DNA of 42,462 nt from Chloroflexota bacterium (GCA_021324795.1 JAJPIK010000076.1:1-42462), one strand, 5' to 3'; positions 1 to 9,452 are shown, numbered from the stretch's first letter. Numbers and translations are program-made. Notes: generated by a model from the sequence alone, not told the origin.

Positions 1-960
1 GACCATCAAAAGGCAATTGACGCTCTTGCTACTCATTTCGCTCTGCACCTGTCACGACGGCAGCGAAACGCTCCCCCTGCGGCCCAAGATCGTGTCCCCG
101 ATCCGAGGGTAGAGATTGATCTCGAGTTAGCAGCCCATGAAGTCGCCCTCGCGGAATGCACCAACGCGGACCTTCTCGAGATCCTTGCGGGGGCGATTCG
201 CACCCTGCAGAAGCTAGGGGGCGGTCACCAGGTCTTTTTCGACCTCAACGTCCCGGATACGCTGTCGCCGGTGGCAATCGATCCTATCACCCTCCGCCAG
301 CTGCTCCTCCATTTCCTGACCTACGCCATCGAAATGAAGAGGTCCGGAACGATTAGAATTGATGCGGCGAATCGACCGACGGGAATTTCCTTGTCGGTGG
401 TGCTGGAGTCCTCGCGCGATCCACGCACCCGAACCTCCGCGGGCGTGAAGACAGGGAAAGGGATAACCGATCTGTGGGAGATGGGGCGACGTTTGCTGGA
501 AAGTCATGGGGGAGCAGTAGAGTTGGTCAGCCGGGGTTCGGAGGCTGCCCAAATCTCGATTCTCCTTCCGCCCCTGCGGCAAACGACGGTTCTGGTGATC
601 GACGACAACCCGGATGTCGTCGAACTTTTCCGACGATTCCTGCGGGGTGAACCGTACCAGCTCCTTCAGGCGACAACCGGGGCAACCGCCCTTCAGCTTG
701 CCGAGGCGGTGCACCCCGACATTATCATTCTGGACGTGGTGATGCCATCACAGGATGGCTGGGACATCCTCGCGAGCCTCCAATCCGCCCTGAGACAGGA
801 AGAGACGCCGGTGATCATCTGCTCCGTCCTAGCCGAGCGTGCACTTGCCTATACGCTCGGAGCCGCCGACTTCCTTGCCAAACCTGTCACGCGGCAGGCA
901 CTGCTGTCGGCGCTGGAGCGCTGGTCACCGGTGTCGCGAGGGAGTCGAGACCGACCTTGA
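1..960 (+). CDS. Response-regulator-type protein RR1, 5' end cut off by window
   Basis: The frame is open from base 1, so the start lies outside the window; about 319 residues are visible. It is a paralogue of the proteins at 25917-27212 and 31749-33038. What remains is the end of the N-terminal helix-turn-helix region, a middle domain like a kinase ATPase domain (LRQLLLHFLTYA, later ESHGGAVELVS) and a C-terminal receiver. The receiver shows VLVIDDNPD, the phospho-acceptor Asp in IIILDVVMP (codon 733-735) and the switch Lys in LAKPVT. The N-box Asn of true kinases is Tyr here, so ATP binding is doubtful. The last 74 bases overlap the convergent kinase gene antisense. Its role is probably phosphorylation-controlled gene regulation together with that kinase. 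The upstream promoter and DNA-binding region cannot be judged. Confidence 0.85.
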   Translation, partial: DHQKAIDALATHFALHLSRRQRNAPPAAQDRVPDPRVEIDLELAAHEVALAECTNADLLEILAGAIRTLQKLGGGHQVFFDLNVPDTLSPVAIDPITLRQLLLHFLTYAIEMKRSGTIRIDAANRPTGISLSVVLESSRDPRTRTSAGVKTGKGITDLWEMGRRLLESHGGAVELVSRGSEAAQISILLPPLRQTTVLVIDDNPDVVELFRRFLRGEPYQLLQATTGATALQLAEAVHPDIIILDVVMPSQDGWDILASLQSALRQEETPVIICSVLAERALAYTLGAADFLAKPVTRQALLSALERWSPVSRGSRDRP

Positions 961-3103
961 GCAACCGCATCGCTTCCGCGACGGTCAAGCCCCCTTCGCG
1001 TTTGATGTTGAGTTCGTCGACCAAGATGCTTTCGCGGTGAATGCCCGCCGCCGTCATAACGAAAATCGGAATAGCGCAGAGTTGAGGATCCTGACGCATC
1101 ATCTCGATAACTTGGTAACCATCCACTCCGGGTAAACGCAAGTCCAGTAAGACACAGTCAGGCTGATTCTGGCGCATGAGCGCGAGCGCCTCGCTACCGT
1201 CGGCAGCTGTTATAACTTGATATTGGCGACTGATCGACTTGACCATTCGCGTGAGGAGCAGGAGAATTTCGGGATCATCGTCGACAATTAAGACCTTGGT
1301 CGGCTTCTTCGGTGCACAGCCGTGTCGTCGTAGGGTCATCCGTAGGTGATCGCGGGTTATTGGCTTGACAAGGTAATCAGTGACTCCGAGATGAGCAATC
1401 GCCCGTTGCCCAGTCTGCAGCGAACACGAAAACACCGGAAGGCGCCAAAGTCGCGGCGATTCGGCGGATAGCTTACGCCAAAACTCTCGATCCCCCTCGG
1501 ACCCGACGACGACTGCCTGCAACACGTCAGCGATAGTGCCATCGTCGTGCCGATGCAGGTCCGCGAGAGTCACGACGTGGTAATCGTCCAGATAACGGGC
1601 GACCACCCGCTCCAACTCTTTGGATTCGTCGACGACCAAGACCAGACGTTCAGCCTTCCCTCGTACGCGTCGGCCAAGACGATCGTCCCACGACGGCACA
1701 GCACCAGGTCTGATTGTCGAGCTATCCACCGGGAGGTGAAGCGCGAAGGTTGTACCACGCCCGATCTCGCTCTCGACAGAGATAGAGCCACCGTGCATCT
1801 CGGCGAAGCGTTTGCTCACGGCCAGGCCGAGACCGCTCCCACCGGATCGCGGGGAGACACTACTCACCTGCCGGAACTCGTCGAATATGTAAGGTAGTTC
1901 CTCGGGAGGAATACCTGGTCCCGTGTCTGCGACCAATACCACGACACCCGCCTCATCCCGACGAACTCTGATCGTCACTCCCCCTTGGTCGGTGAAGCGA
2001 GCCGCATTCGCGAGCAGGTTGATCAGGATCTGGCGAATGCGCGTGGCATCCACGAATACCAGGGGCAGATCGTTGTCCATCTGGACTTCCAGCATCAGCC
2101 CACGATTCCGAAAGAGCGAAGATACTGGACCCGTGGCCTGCATGATGACATCGCCCAAGGATACCCACTCGCGACGAAGTGCCATCCGATCGGCATCAAT
2201 CTGACTCAAATCAAGGATATCGTCGACAAGCGTCGAGATGTGGACCGCGTTGCGGTAAATCGCCTCGAGATCATTGCGGTAGTTCGGTGGCAGGGATTTT
2301 CCATACGCCTTGACTGGCGACAAGACCATCATCTCGCAGAACCCGATGATCAGGTTGAGAGGAGTGCGCAACTCGTGGCTGACGGCTGCCGCGAACTGCT
2401 CCTTTAATTGTCGGGCCTGATGTGCCGCGCGGCGTGCTTGGTCCAGTTCGAGATTGAGCTGTTCCAGAAGATAGTTGGACTCACCGAGGTTCTTGCTCAA
2501 TCTCGCCAACTCTGCCTGGCGTTCTCGCGCCTCTTGGACAAGCGCCAGCTCCTGAAGATAGCTACTCGATGCCCACGCGAGAGCTGTTCGGGTTGGCCGC
2601 GAGATCAACCAAGAGATGAAGAGAGCGACTGAACCGAGGAGAATGGCATTCGTGGCAAGCTCAACAGACAGCGTTGGCATTCCGTGTCCGGCCGCGATTA
2701 GCAGCAGCCCGAACGCAAGCACAGTATGTACCGCGCCCCAGCGCCAGCCGAACAGTGCGCAGGTGATGAGGACTACGATGGAGAACCAGGGTGACACGAG
2801 ATCAGAGCGGAGAATGCAGACGGCGAGGCCAAAGACGGCAGTCAATCCGACAACGAGACAAACAGCTGCGAATGTTGCTCCGTACCGATAGCTCCAAGTG
2901 GCACACCCGGCAACTCCCACTAACGCCACGACAACCGCGAACAATTCCTCGTCCACCCGATTGAACCCGATTGCCGAAACGGCGAGCAAACCGATAGACA
3001 GGACCGGAACGGCGTCGATAGCTACCCGAACAGTCTGTGCATAGAGATCGCGCAGACCGACGGCATCGTACGCCCCATCACGCGAGACGGACTGATTTTC
3101 CAT
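887..3103 (-). CDS. Membrane hybrid histidine kinase HK1
   Basis: This 738-residue sensor kinase starts at an ATG preceded by a GGGGGAG ribosome site. About six hydrophobic segments fill residues 25-170, followed by a helical linker (180-240). The HisKA box SHELRTPLN has the phospho-accepting His at 243; the ATPase domain has N-box Asn366, DTGPGI (Asp393) and GGSGLGL. Next is a receiver-like domain without an acceptor Asp (485-595, ending DYLVKPIT), then a true receiver (603-720, VLIVDDDPE, Asp654) and an Ala/Pro-rich tail. It has no large periplasmic sensor domain, so the signal is probably sensed in or at the membrane. It converges on RR1 and overlaps its last 74 bases. Kinases of almost identical length and plan lie at 27115-29334 and 29594-31810. 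Confidence 0.93.
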   Translation of the reverse strand: MENQSVSRDGAYDAVGLRDLYAQTVRVAIDAVPVLSIGLLAVSAIGFNRVDEELFAVVVALVGVAGCATWSYRYGATFAAVCLVVGLTAVFGLAVCILRSDLVSPWFSIVVLITCALFGWRWGAVHTVLAFGLLLIAAGHGMPTLSVELATNAILLGSVALFISWLISRPTRTALAWASSSYLQELALVQEARERQAELARLSKNLGESNYLLEQLNLELDQARRAAHQARQLKEQFAAAVSHELRTPLNLIIGFCEMMVLSPVKAYGKSLPPNYRNDLEAIYRNAVHISTLVDDILDLSQIDADRMALRREWVSLGDVIMQATGPVSSLFRNRGLMLEVQMDNDLPLVFVDATRIRQILINLLANAARFTDQGGVTIRVRRDEAGVVVLVADTGPGIPPEELPYIFDEFRQVSSVSPRSGGSGLGLAVSKRFAEMHGGSISVESEIGRGTTFALHLPVDSSTIRPGAVPSWDDRLGRRVRGKAERLVLVVDESKELERVVARYLDDYHVVTLADLHRHDDGTIADVLQAVVVGSEGDREFWRKLSAESPRLWRLPVFSCSLQTGQRAIAHLGVTDYLVKPITRDHLRMTLRRHGCAPKKPTKVLIVDDDPEILLLLTRMVKSISRQYQVITAADGSEALALMRQNQPDCVLLDLRLPGVDGYQVIEMMRQDPQLCAIPIFVMTAAGIHRESILVDELNIKREGGLTVAEAMRLLKVGLDSLATPVTSAPAPTAVPAA

Positions 3104-3192
3104 GTTCGCTCCCCCGAGGAGACCATCCGGCCCCAGGCCCGCGTTCCTCGCTGATCAAACCACAACTCGTCAAGTCCATTTCGGAACCCCAG

Positions 3193-3206
3193 TGGCGATT
3201 GTAGCA
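3193..3206 (-). promoter_or_regulatory. Extended -10 element before HK1
   Basis: Read on the minus strand this is TGCTACAATCGCCA, containing TACAAT with an upstream TG. It lies about 90 bases before the HK1 start. The identical 14-mer stands about 100 bases before the regulator gene at 33038. No convincing -35 lies at normal spacing here, so activity would depend on the extended -10. Confidence 0.45.
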
Positions 3207-3258
3207 ACGCTGAAGCGCGATGGATAGCGCCAATGGATGAACGTCAGGAGCATCGATT

Positions 3259-4695
3259 TTAGCTGGTATCGAGACGACGTTCGTTGAGGCGAAGGGCGGC
3301 AAGGATGCGGGAGCGGTTGTGGTGCCAAGCATCGGCGTGGTCGAGGAGGATAGCGACGACCTCACCGCCAGTGAGGAGGGCATAGGCGTGACCCACGTCA
3401 ACCGCCAGCTCGACTTCCGGAACAATGGCGTGGGGTAAAGAGGCGAGCGGGCCCTTGGCTCGGGTCTGCCAGCGGAACAGGCTCAGCAAGAGGTCGGCAA
3501 CAAGCGCGAAATGGACCAGCGCTTGGGCGACCTCGGCGCAGGGGCGGCTGATTGTTGACGTTCCAACAGCGGGCCAGAGCCATGGAACATACTTCGGCGT
3601 CCCACCGTCGGCGTTGTTCACGATCAAAGTTGGCCCCGTTCGGAACGGCACGAGGGCTGACGTCGGCTTGGTCGACGATTTCGCCGCTGGGAGAGCAATC
3701 CCGGACCACTAGACCGGTCAATGGAATCGTGCAAGCATCCCACCCTTCGATCTACAGGAAGCGGGCGACCCGACGACGGGAAGACGGATCCCGATGGTTT
3801 TGAGTGGGGGCACGTCTTTTCAAACGGTGGGGGGGCAGGCGGCTCAGGCCAACCAGGTCGGCATCGGCGGGCCTATCCTCCTTGCGGCCGATGATGAGGT
3901 CGGTCCCCAAACCGGCTTGCCCGGTGAGCCAGGCGCCATCGCGGAAGCCCCGATCGATCAACAAGAGGGCCAAATCCTGGGGGTCAGGACCTCCCGAGCG
4001 CGCGCTACTAACTGCCGTCCGAAAGAGATGTCGTCGGTTCCTTCGCCTGTTTCGGGAGCAGAGCTCCACAAGATTGGCACGGCGACGGAGCCGAGAGGGA
4101 CCGAGAGGAGGCATCTCACGAAGCGGGCAGCCGGCAGACCTAAACGTCCCGGCGGAGCGGCGACGGTCATGCAATCCATCGCGGAGACGCCGTGCCGAAA
4201 CACCGGGGGAGACCGCCGCTGGAGGTGGCCCCGGAAGGCGAGTTGCTGCGCGAGCAAGGTCTCCGGAGAAACCGCCACGCAAAAGTCGCCCAGCGCCTCG
4301 GCGGTGAAGGGATGCGGACCGGTGCTCGGGTCAAACCCCTGGGCAATCGGCGGACAGTGAACCCCACCAGACACCGGATAAACGGAGAGCGGACGAGCAC
4401 CCCCGCGATCTCGGCCAGGTGGAAGCGGAAGAGAGGAAGGGAGAGGAGGGTCCCGTCGAAGACAAGGGCCAGGATACGCCCCCGGGCTCGCGGGTCGGGG
4501 AAACCACCGAATTGGTCCAAGATCCGGTGGCCGTGGAGAAACTCGGCGAAGTCGTCGAGAAACGTGCGGGCGGCCGGGAGGATCACCTCGTCGCAACCTA
4601 GCAACGACCGCCTCACGGTTCTCCTCGCAGACCACCCACCGGTCACGCTTCGCGGTCGGACGCGTGACTGATCCCTCCTCACGAGAGATGACCAT
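3259..4695 (-). pseudogene. Broken DDE (IS4-like) transposase
   Basis: Transposase-like peptide stretches succeed each other on the minus strand but change frame several times. They include CEENREAVVARL, then CDEVILPAARTFLDDFAEFL and HGHRILDQFGGFPDP, then LLLIDRGFRDGAWLTGQ (typical of the region around the second catalytic Asp in IS4-type enzymes), and finally a C-terminal stretch of about 130 residues ending at 3259. No single frame covers more than about half of it, so it cannot encode a working enzyme. The family assignment is tentative. I found no terminal repeats or target duplication. Confidence 0.65.
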
Positions 4696-4972
4696 AATAC
4701 GTTACTCGTCCCGAGCCAGCAGCCCTGGCGCCTAAATTCGATGCTCCTGATTCATCTCCGGGAATGGGCCCACTGGAAATCGCCGGGCAATCGCTCCAGA
4801 TCGCCGTCGGCGACGACCACCGCCTCGCAAGTTGGCTCGATGCCCTCGAAACCTAACCCGGGCCGGCCCATGCCGTGCTGGATGTCGTCACAACGCGATT
4901 GCCCCCAACAAAGCACGCGACCCACCAGCATCGCCGTTTGCATCAGGTCGGCCACACGGTTTGCAACCGCGT
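4696..4972. other. Stretch without supportable gene
   Basis: Only a 75-codon minus-strand reading frame (4752-4979) is open; I recognise nothing in it and it runs into the ISKra4 target site. If the ISKra4 element is removed in thought, this DNA sits directly upstream of the promoter of the GntR-type gene at 10134, so it is the ancestral flank of that gene. Confidence 0.5.
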
Positions 4973-4981
4973 CTCTCAAAA
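4973..4981 (+). repeat. 9-bp target duplication of ISKra4, left copy
   Basis: CTCTCAAAA here is repeated exactly at 9986-9994, immediately outside the two inverted ends of the ISKra4 element. Confidence 0.8.
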
Positions 4982-4990
4982 GGATGGGCG

Positions 4991-6264
4991 TCAGGCTTGT
5001 GCCCGAACAACCGAGGGGGCATAGCTGTGCTGCTTTCCGGGCCGGAGTGGTTGGCGCCAGGGATGGTCTGGAGCGGGCCGTCGAACGCCTGGCGCGGTGA
5101 GTTCCCCGGTGCCCGGCACCCGCTTGCCTGCTGACCCCGACGGGAGCTCCCGCGTCGGTGGCGGAACCGCCACGCTCGCGGCGTCCCGCTTCCGCCGGGC
5201 CTCAGCGGCATGGCGCTCGGCTCGCCATTGGCACGGCCGGTCACGGGCCACCCGCCGAAGACCCGTATGGATGCCCGGCCAGGTCTCGTCCCACCGGTTG
5301 CTGCAGGCGATCGCGCGCAAGGCGACCAGGGGGTTGACATGGTCCGGCGCCCAATGCCTCCCCGCGCCCTTCAGTCGCGCTTCCACCACCAGCTTGGTGG
5401 CACTCTCGACCAGGCCGCTCCAAATCGGGTAACCGGCCGCCTCACACTCCGCGGACCGAATCTGCTCCCGCCGCGCTTCCCGATAGGTAGGCAAGGGGCC
5501 CGCGCGCCTCCTCCCGCGCGTCGTCGGCCACCCCGGACGGCGCGATCTGTGTCCGCAGTTCGTCAAGCACCCGTTCGGGGTCCCCATGCCGCAACTCGGA
5601 CAGCCAGACGTCTAAGCAACCACTCAACGCCGCCGTTCCGGTTCCGAAGAGCGCCTGCCCCGCGTGTGCCCGGTGCTCGCTCCCATGCCCCCAATCCAGA
5701 ATCCGCACCGCCTCGGGACGATGATCATCCAGGAAGCGTTGCTGCCACTCCACCCCATCGACAATCCCCAACACCGTGCCCGCCATCCCCCGGCGGTGGG
5801 TTTCGAGGCTCGCCAGGTGCGAGAAGGTATGGTGATCGGCCCAACGGGAGACATCGGAAAGGTCGCGGGTGGGGACGGCGAAGTGGTCCTGCTCCCAGAC
5901 CCGCTCGCCGACGGTCCCAATCGCCACCGTCTTCACTTCGGTCCACTCCCCACCCACCAACGGAACCATTGCGCCGTCGACGCTGACTTGCTGCAACGGC
6001 GGGCCGGGCGGCAGCAGCGTCGGGGCATCGGGGGACCCCCGACCAGCCGCTCCACCTCGGCCGTTGGTCGGCCACCAGCGCCGTCCCGGCTCCCTCCGTC
6101 CAGCGGCGGGCGGTCGCCTCACTGGCGATGACTCCGGTGAACCGTCCCAGCATCCGCGCGGCCACCGCGAAGGGCATCCAGGTTCCCAAATGCCCCAGGT
6201 CTTCGACGAGGCACGGGGTGAGACCACCGGACAGCAGGCTCAGTTCCTCATCGAGGGGGAAAAA
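4991..6264 (-). pseudogene. ISKra4 transposase, C-terminal part (frameshifted)
   Basis: Reading down from 6264, FFPLDEELSLLSGGLTP and LGTWMPFAVAARML match the region after the zinc-ribbon head of ISKra4 transposases. After a frame change near 6050 comes VSVDGAMVPLVGGEWTEVKT, the family's characteristic catalytic block, with DWGHGSEH further on. After a second change near 5500 come YREARREQIRSAECEAAGYPIWSGLVES and HWAPDHVNPLVALRAI. The N-terminal part is at 9548-9900. It is inactive because of the two frame changes and the 3.3-kb insertion that splits it. Confidence 0.85.
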
Positions 6265-6284
6265 CAGTGGCGGCAGAATAAACA

Positions 6285-6934
6285 TCAGGGAGGTCCAGTC
6301 TCGTTGAGCTGCGCCCAGCGGGCTTCCAGGTCGGCCAAATAGGCATCGCGATGGAGGCGAAACCGGCGCATCTTCGTTTGGCGCTCCTGGTTGGCCCGCA
6401 GCACCTCTCGTTCGCGGCGCCAATCGGTCGCTGCGACACCCGCCAGTTGGCTGTTCGAGGTCGCCTCGGTGAACGTGGCGGCGACCACGGCGTAGGCCGC
6501 GAACCCGCCCACGCGCACGACAAAGGTATCCGACCGGCGACGGCCCGTCGTCCGGCGCTCGCTCGTCTTCATCTGCCGATAGAACTGCTCCTGCGCGTTG
6601 TTCGTCCGGGGTAAGCCCGGCACATCGTAACACTGATACAAGCCCTTCCCGAGGCGCCGCAAGACCCTTCACAGATACGCGACCGGTTCGCGGAGCCAAT
6701 CGGGAACGGCACCCTGCTCCACGGCGGCGGCACACTCATCGAGATACGTCTCCACGTGCTGACGCCCCTGGGCACCGGTCGGCACCTCGCCCGTCTGGGG
6801 ATCCGGGGACGGCTCCAGCCGCCGGGCGATCTCGACAAGCCACGTGTGCGTCTGCTTCAATGCGGCCGCCCGCTCCCCGCACCGCTGGGTCGCCCGTCCG
6901 ATCAAAGTCCGCAGCCGCGCCAGGCGCGAGTCCC
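6285..6934 (-). pseudogene. Transposase of the nested IS, C-terminal part
   Basis: The frame enters from the IS110 junction with GDSRLARLRTLIGRATQRC, runs to PVAYL, then meets an in-frame TGA (6669-6671). It continues in the same frame as RVLRRLGKGLYQCYDVPGLPRTNNAQEQFYRQMKT and ends at 6285, ten bases inside the terminal repeat. The RTNN..EQFYRQMK block is typical of the last catalytic region of DDE transposases. The TGA probably arose from a Cys codon, which is inference without an intact relative. The N-terminal part lies at 8402-9452. Confidence 0.8.
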
Positions 6935-6936
6935 CT

Positions 6937-6964
6937 TGTATAGTGATGTTTGTATAGTGATGTT
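6937..6964 (+). repeat. Tandem 14-mer at the IS110 left end
   Basis: TGTATAGTGATGTT occurs twice in direct succession (6937-6950, 6951-6964), beginning right at the inferred core junction. It may be a slippage duplication of the left end or the scar of a repeated end. Confidence 0.9.
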
Positions 6965-6999
6965 CCCAGCCGATGCGCGGCTGAACACTCTCGTTCGAC

Positions 7000-7125
7000 C
7001 GAGCCGGGGGTGGCGTTGACGCCCCCTGGGGTTTAGCCTCGGAAAAAAGACTGCCACCTCGGCTTGACGAGCGGCCATGGATCAGCAGGTTGCGGGCACG
7101 CCGCGTCTCACCCACAAGGCTATGG
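7000..7125 (+). ncRNA. Putative IS110 bridge RNA (target and donor loops)
   Basis: IS110 elements encode a guide RNA in the long non-coding end. Here GCCCCCT (7021-7027) resembles the left target GTCCCCT (6930-6936; 6 of 7). After a short hairpin (GGGG/CCTC, loop TTTAG) comes GGAAAAAAG (7041-7049), complementary to the right target CTTTTTCC (8402-8409) apart from one extra A. Further on, AGCAGGT (7084-7090) is identical to the element's right end (8395-8401). ACAAG (7114-7118) is the complement of the left-end CTTGT, and a GCGG/CCGC stem lies between. The order of target loop then donor loop is that of known bridge RNAs. The ends of the RNA are guesses. Confidence 0.45.
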
Positions 7126-7141
7126 ATATGCTCGTCGAGTT

Positions 7142-7155
7142 CCGGGGATCCCCGG
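7142..7155. repeat. Perfect 14-bp palindrome before the IS110 recombinase
   Basis: CCGGGGATCCCCGG equals its own reverse complement. It lies 33 bases before the chosen start codon and 3' of the putative donor loop, so it could form a hairpin controlling translation or ending the guide RNA. No function is shown. Confidence 0.6.
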
Positions 7156-7187
7156 TCGGATTGGGCGGGCAACTGGAAGGAAAGCCC

Positions 7188-8396
7188 ATGTTCTTCGTGG
7201 GGATCGACATCGGGAAGCGGAACCATGAGGCGGTGATCCTCGACGACGCGGGCGAACAGTGCGGAAAAGCCTTGCGCTTTGCCAACACGCGGGAGGGAGC
7301 CAAGGCGTTGCTGGAGCGTTTGCAGGAATTGCCCTCGCCTTGCATCTGCGCTTTGGAGGCGACCGGTCACTATTGGTTGGCGCTCTCCTCCTTCCTGCGC
7401 GACGCCAGTGTCGACGCCCTCGTCTTGAACCCGTTGCAAACTGATGCGTACCGCCAATCCTTCCTGCGCAAGACCAAGACGGATCGGCGGGATTCCTGGA
7501 TCATTGCGGATCTGGTCCGGATCGGTCGCGGGCGAGCTGCCCGCGTTCCCGATCCGACGATGCTCCAGCTCCGCGAACTCACCCGCTTTCGGTTTTCGCT
7601 GATCGATCAGATCGCCGACCTCAAACGGAAGACCCTCAGCCTCCTGGATCGCGTGTTCCCCGAGTACGAGCCCCTCTTCAGTGACGTCTTCTTGAAGAGT
7701 TCCCGTGCCCTCTTGGAGCAGGCGGCCACCGCCGACGAGATCGCGGCGTTCGACCTCGCCGAACTCACCGCCTTGCTGGAACGGACGAGCCGGGGACGCT
7801 TCGGGGAGAAAAAGGCCCGCCAGATTCAGTCCGTGGCTGCCCAATCGCTGGGGGTTTCCTTCCTTACCGACGCCGTGCGGGTGGAGATTCACTGTCTGTT
7901 GGCCCACGTGACCTTCTTGGAGGAGCAGGTCGCCGAACTCGATGAGCGGATCGCGGCTCTCCTCGCCCAGGTGCCCGCGGCGGCGTATCTGACGACGATC
8001 AAAGGCATGGGCCCGACGGTGGCGGCGACGATCCTCGCCGAGATCGGGGATATTCGCCGCTTCGCGGATCCCAAGAAACTCGTGGCCTTCGCCGGCCTCG
8101 ATCCCTCGCTCCATCAAAGTGGGCAGTTCCACGGCGAGCACGCCACGCTCTCGAAGCGCGGCTCGCCCTACTTACGGCGGGCGATCTGGTTAGCGGCTCA
8201 TCCCGCCCGTCAACACAATCCCGATTTACAGGCGGTCTACACGCGCAAGATCGCTCAAGGCAAATGTCATCAGCAAGCCCTGGCCGCGGTCGCCCACCGT
8301 CTCCTCAACCGCATCTATGTGATCCTGAAAGAGCAACGTCCCTTCGTCATTCGTGTCATCGATCAGAACGAGGAACAAGCCCTTAACAACACATAG
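7188..8396 (+). CDS. IS110-family recombinase (transposase)
   Basis: This 402-residue enzyme catalyses RNA-guided DEDD-type transposition. The N-terminal RuvC-like domain shows FFVGIDIGKRNHEA (first Asp), ALEATGHYW (Glu) and KTKTDRRDSWIIADL (Asp pair). A coiled middle runs through the linker. The C-terminal transposase_20 domain has TIKGMGPTVAATILAEIGD and AGLDPSLHQSG with the conserved Ser, then SKRGSPYLRRAIW. The ATG at 7188 follows AAGGAAAG. An upstream in-frame ATG at 7077 exists, but using it would put the putative donor loop inside the coding sequence. The gene looks intact and lies antisense to the transposase it interrupts. Confidence 0.93.
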   Translation: MFFVGIDIGKRNHEAVILDDAGEQCGKALRFANTREGAKALLERLQELPSPCICALEATGHYWLALSSFLRDASVDALVLNPLQTDAYRQSFLRKTKTDRRDSWIIADLVRIGRGRAARVPDPTMLQLRELTRFRFSLIDQIADLKRKTLSLLDRVFPEYEPLFSDVFLKSSRALLEQAATADEIAAFDLAELTALLERTSRGRFGEKKARQIQSVAAQSLGVSFLTDAVRVEIHCLLAHVTFLEEQVAELDERIAALLAQVPAAAYLTTIKGMGPTVAATILAEIGDIRRFADPKKLVAFAGLDPSLHQSGQFHGEHATLSKRGSPYLRRAIWLAAHPARQHNPDLQAVYTRKIAQGKCHQQALAAVAHRLLNRIYVILKEQRPFVIRVIDQNEEQALNNT

Positions 8397-8401
8397 CAGG
8401 T

Positions 8402-9452
8402 CTTTTTCCAAGCAGCGGTCCACGGTCGCGCCCAGCGCTTCCAAGGAATCCAGCACCCGCAGCCCGGCAAAGTCCAACGGCAGCACCCCGCGCTCCCGCA
8501 CCGTCTGGCGCAACGCCAGAATGGTGTCCAGCACCACCGCATCCGTCGGATCGGGGACCGGCGCGTCCGCTGCAGGCACGACCGGCTCCGCCGACCGGAT
8601 TCGCTCCTCGACCTCCCGCAAGCCGCGCAGTTCCTTCTTCGCCTCCACCAGCAGATGCCGATCGGCTTCCCAGAGCGGCTCGGCGGCCTCCCGCAAGGCG
8701 TGGTCCTGGCAGATCTGGTGCGGAACTCCCGGAAAGACGGCGGCCACCGCCAGGCGAACCGACTCCTGGGCATCGCTGATTATTCCCAAGACCGGTTGCT
8801 CCGTTGCCTTGATCGGCTGCAAGAGCGCGGCGAGGACTGGCGCGGAGGCTTGCTGCAGATTGGCGGCGCCCAGCACGGTCCCACTCAACACCTCCTGCAC
8901 GCCCCAGAGTTGCTCGTTTCCTTGCTCCGGCTGCAACCCATCCAGCGAGAGGATGATCCCTCCATGCGCGGTGACGATCGGCGCCAAGCGCTCCCGCGGA
9001 TCCCGCTCACGCGCGCCCAGCAGCGCCAAATACACCTCGAGTAAGTTCTGGACGTGCCGCTCCGAGATCTGCACCGCCCCGGGATCTCCGTCGTCCCCCC
9101 GCAAGGCGCGCCAAATCTCCTCCCGGGTCTGATGCCCCCCGAACCGCAACGCGCCGATCCGGACGACGACGTCGAGACCGTAGCCGGAGCCCCTGACCGG
9201 ACGTGCTTACGCTCGCGCCGACCGGTCGACCGTGCGGGGAAAAGGACAGGCCGGATTGCCACAGCGATAGCCGAGATTGGTGAGGTGTTCGACCCCGGTC
9301 AGGAACTGCACCGGCTTGGCCCAGACCGGATGGCTGTCGGCAAGGGGTGCGCCAAAGTGCGGGCAGAACTGCAACTCCGGGCGATACCGCACGTGCGGTA
9401 ACGGCCCAAACTGGCGCGGTCGCTTCATCGCCTTCTCCGGCCAAACGGGCAA
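8402..9452 (-). pseudogene. Transposase of the nested IS, N-terminal part
   Basis: It begins with a zinc-binding head (FCPHFGAPLADSHPVWAKPVQFL, then GYRCGNPACPF), meets an in-frame TAA at 9207-9209, and continues in the same frame as GSGYGLDVVVRIGALRFGGHQTREEIWRAL. Next come ILSLDGLQPEQGNEQLWGVQEVLSG and ISDAQESVRLAVAAVFPGVPHQICQDHALREA, a DDE-type catalytic region. The frame reaches the IS110 junction at CLEKD. One nonsense codon here, another at 6669 and the IS110 insertion make it inactive. Translation may have begun at TTG 9452 or ATG 9428. Confidence 0.8.

Larger units (their letters stand above)
6935..8401 (+). mobile_element. IS110-family element inserted in the nested IS
   Basis: The borders follow from restoring the host transposase. 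Host sequence stops after GAGTCCC and resumes as CTTTTTCCAAGC, which rejoins the peptide CLEK to GDSRLARL in frame. A CTT occurs at both junctions (6935-6937 and 8402-8404), consistent with recombination at a CT core and no inverted repeats, as in IS110 elements. The left end holds a leader of about 250 bases before the recombinase gene; the right end holds only about 5 bases after the stop. Exact borders are uncertain by the length of the shared CTT. Confidence 0.85.

Noticed and set aside
4752..4979. A 75-codon minus-strand frame as a small gene
   Set aside because: No ribosome site or recognisable motif; it runs into the ISKra4 target duplication.
6669..6671. In-frame TGA as possible selenocysteine or recoded stop
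   Set aside because: A second nonsense codon (9207), an IS110 insertion in the same gene and no selenocysteine-type structure in view make plain decay the simpler reading.
6669..8141. A 490-codon minus-strand frame across the IS110
   Set aside because: It is the antisense of the IS110 recombinase fused by chance to the interrupted transposase fragment beyond the border.
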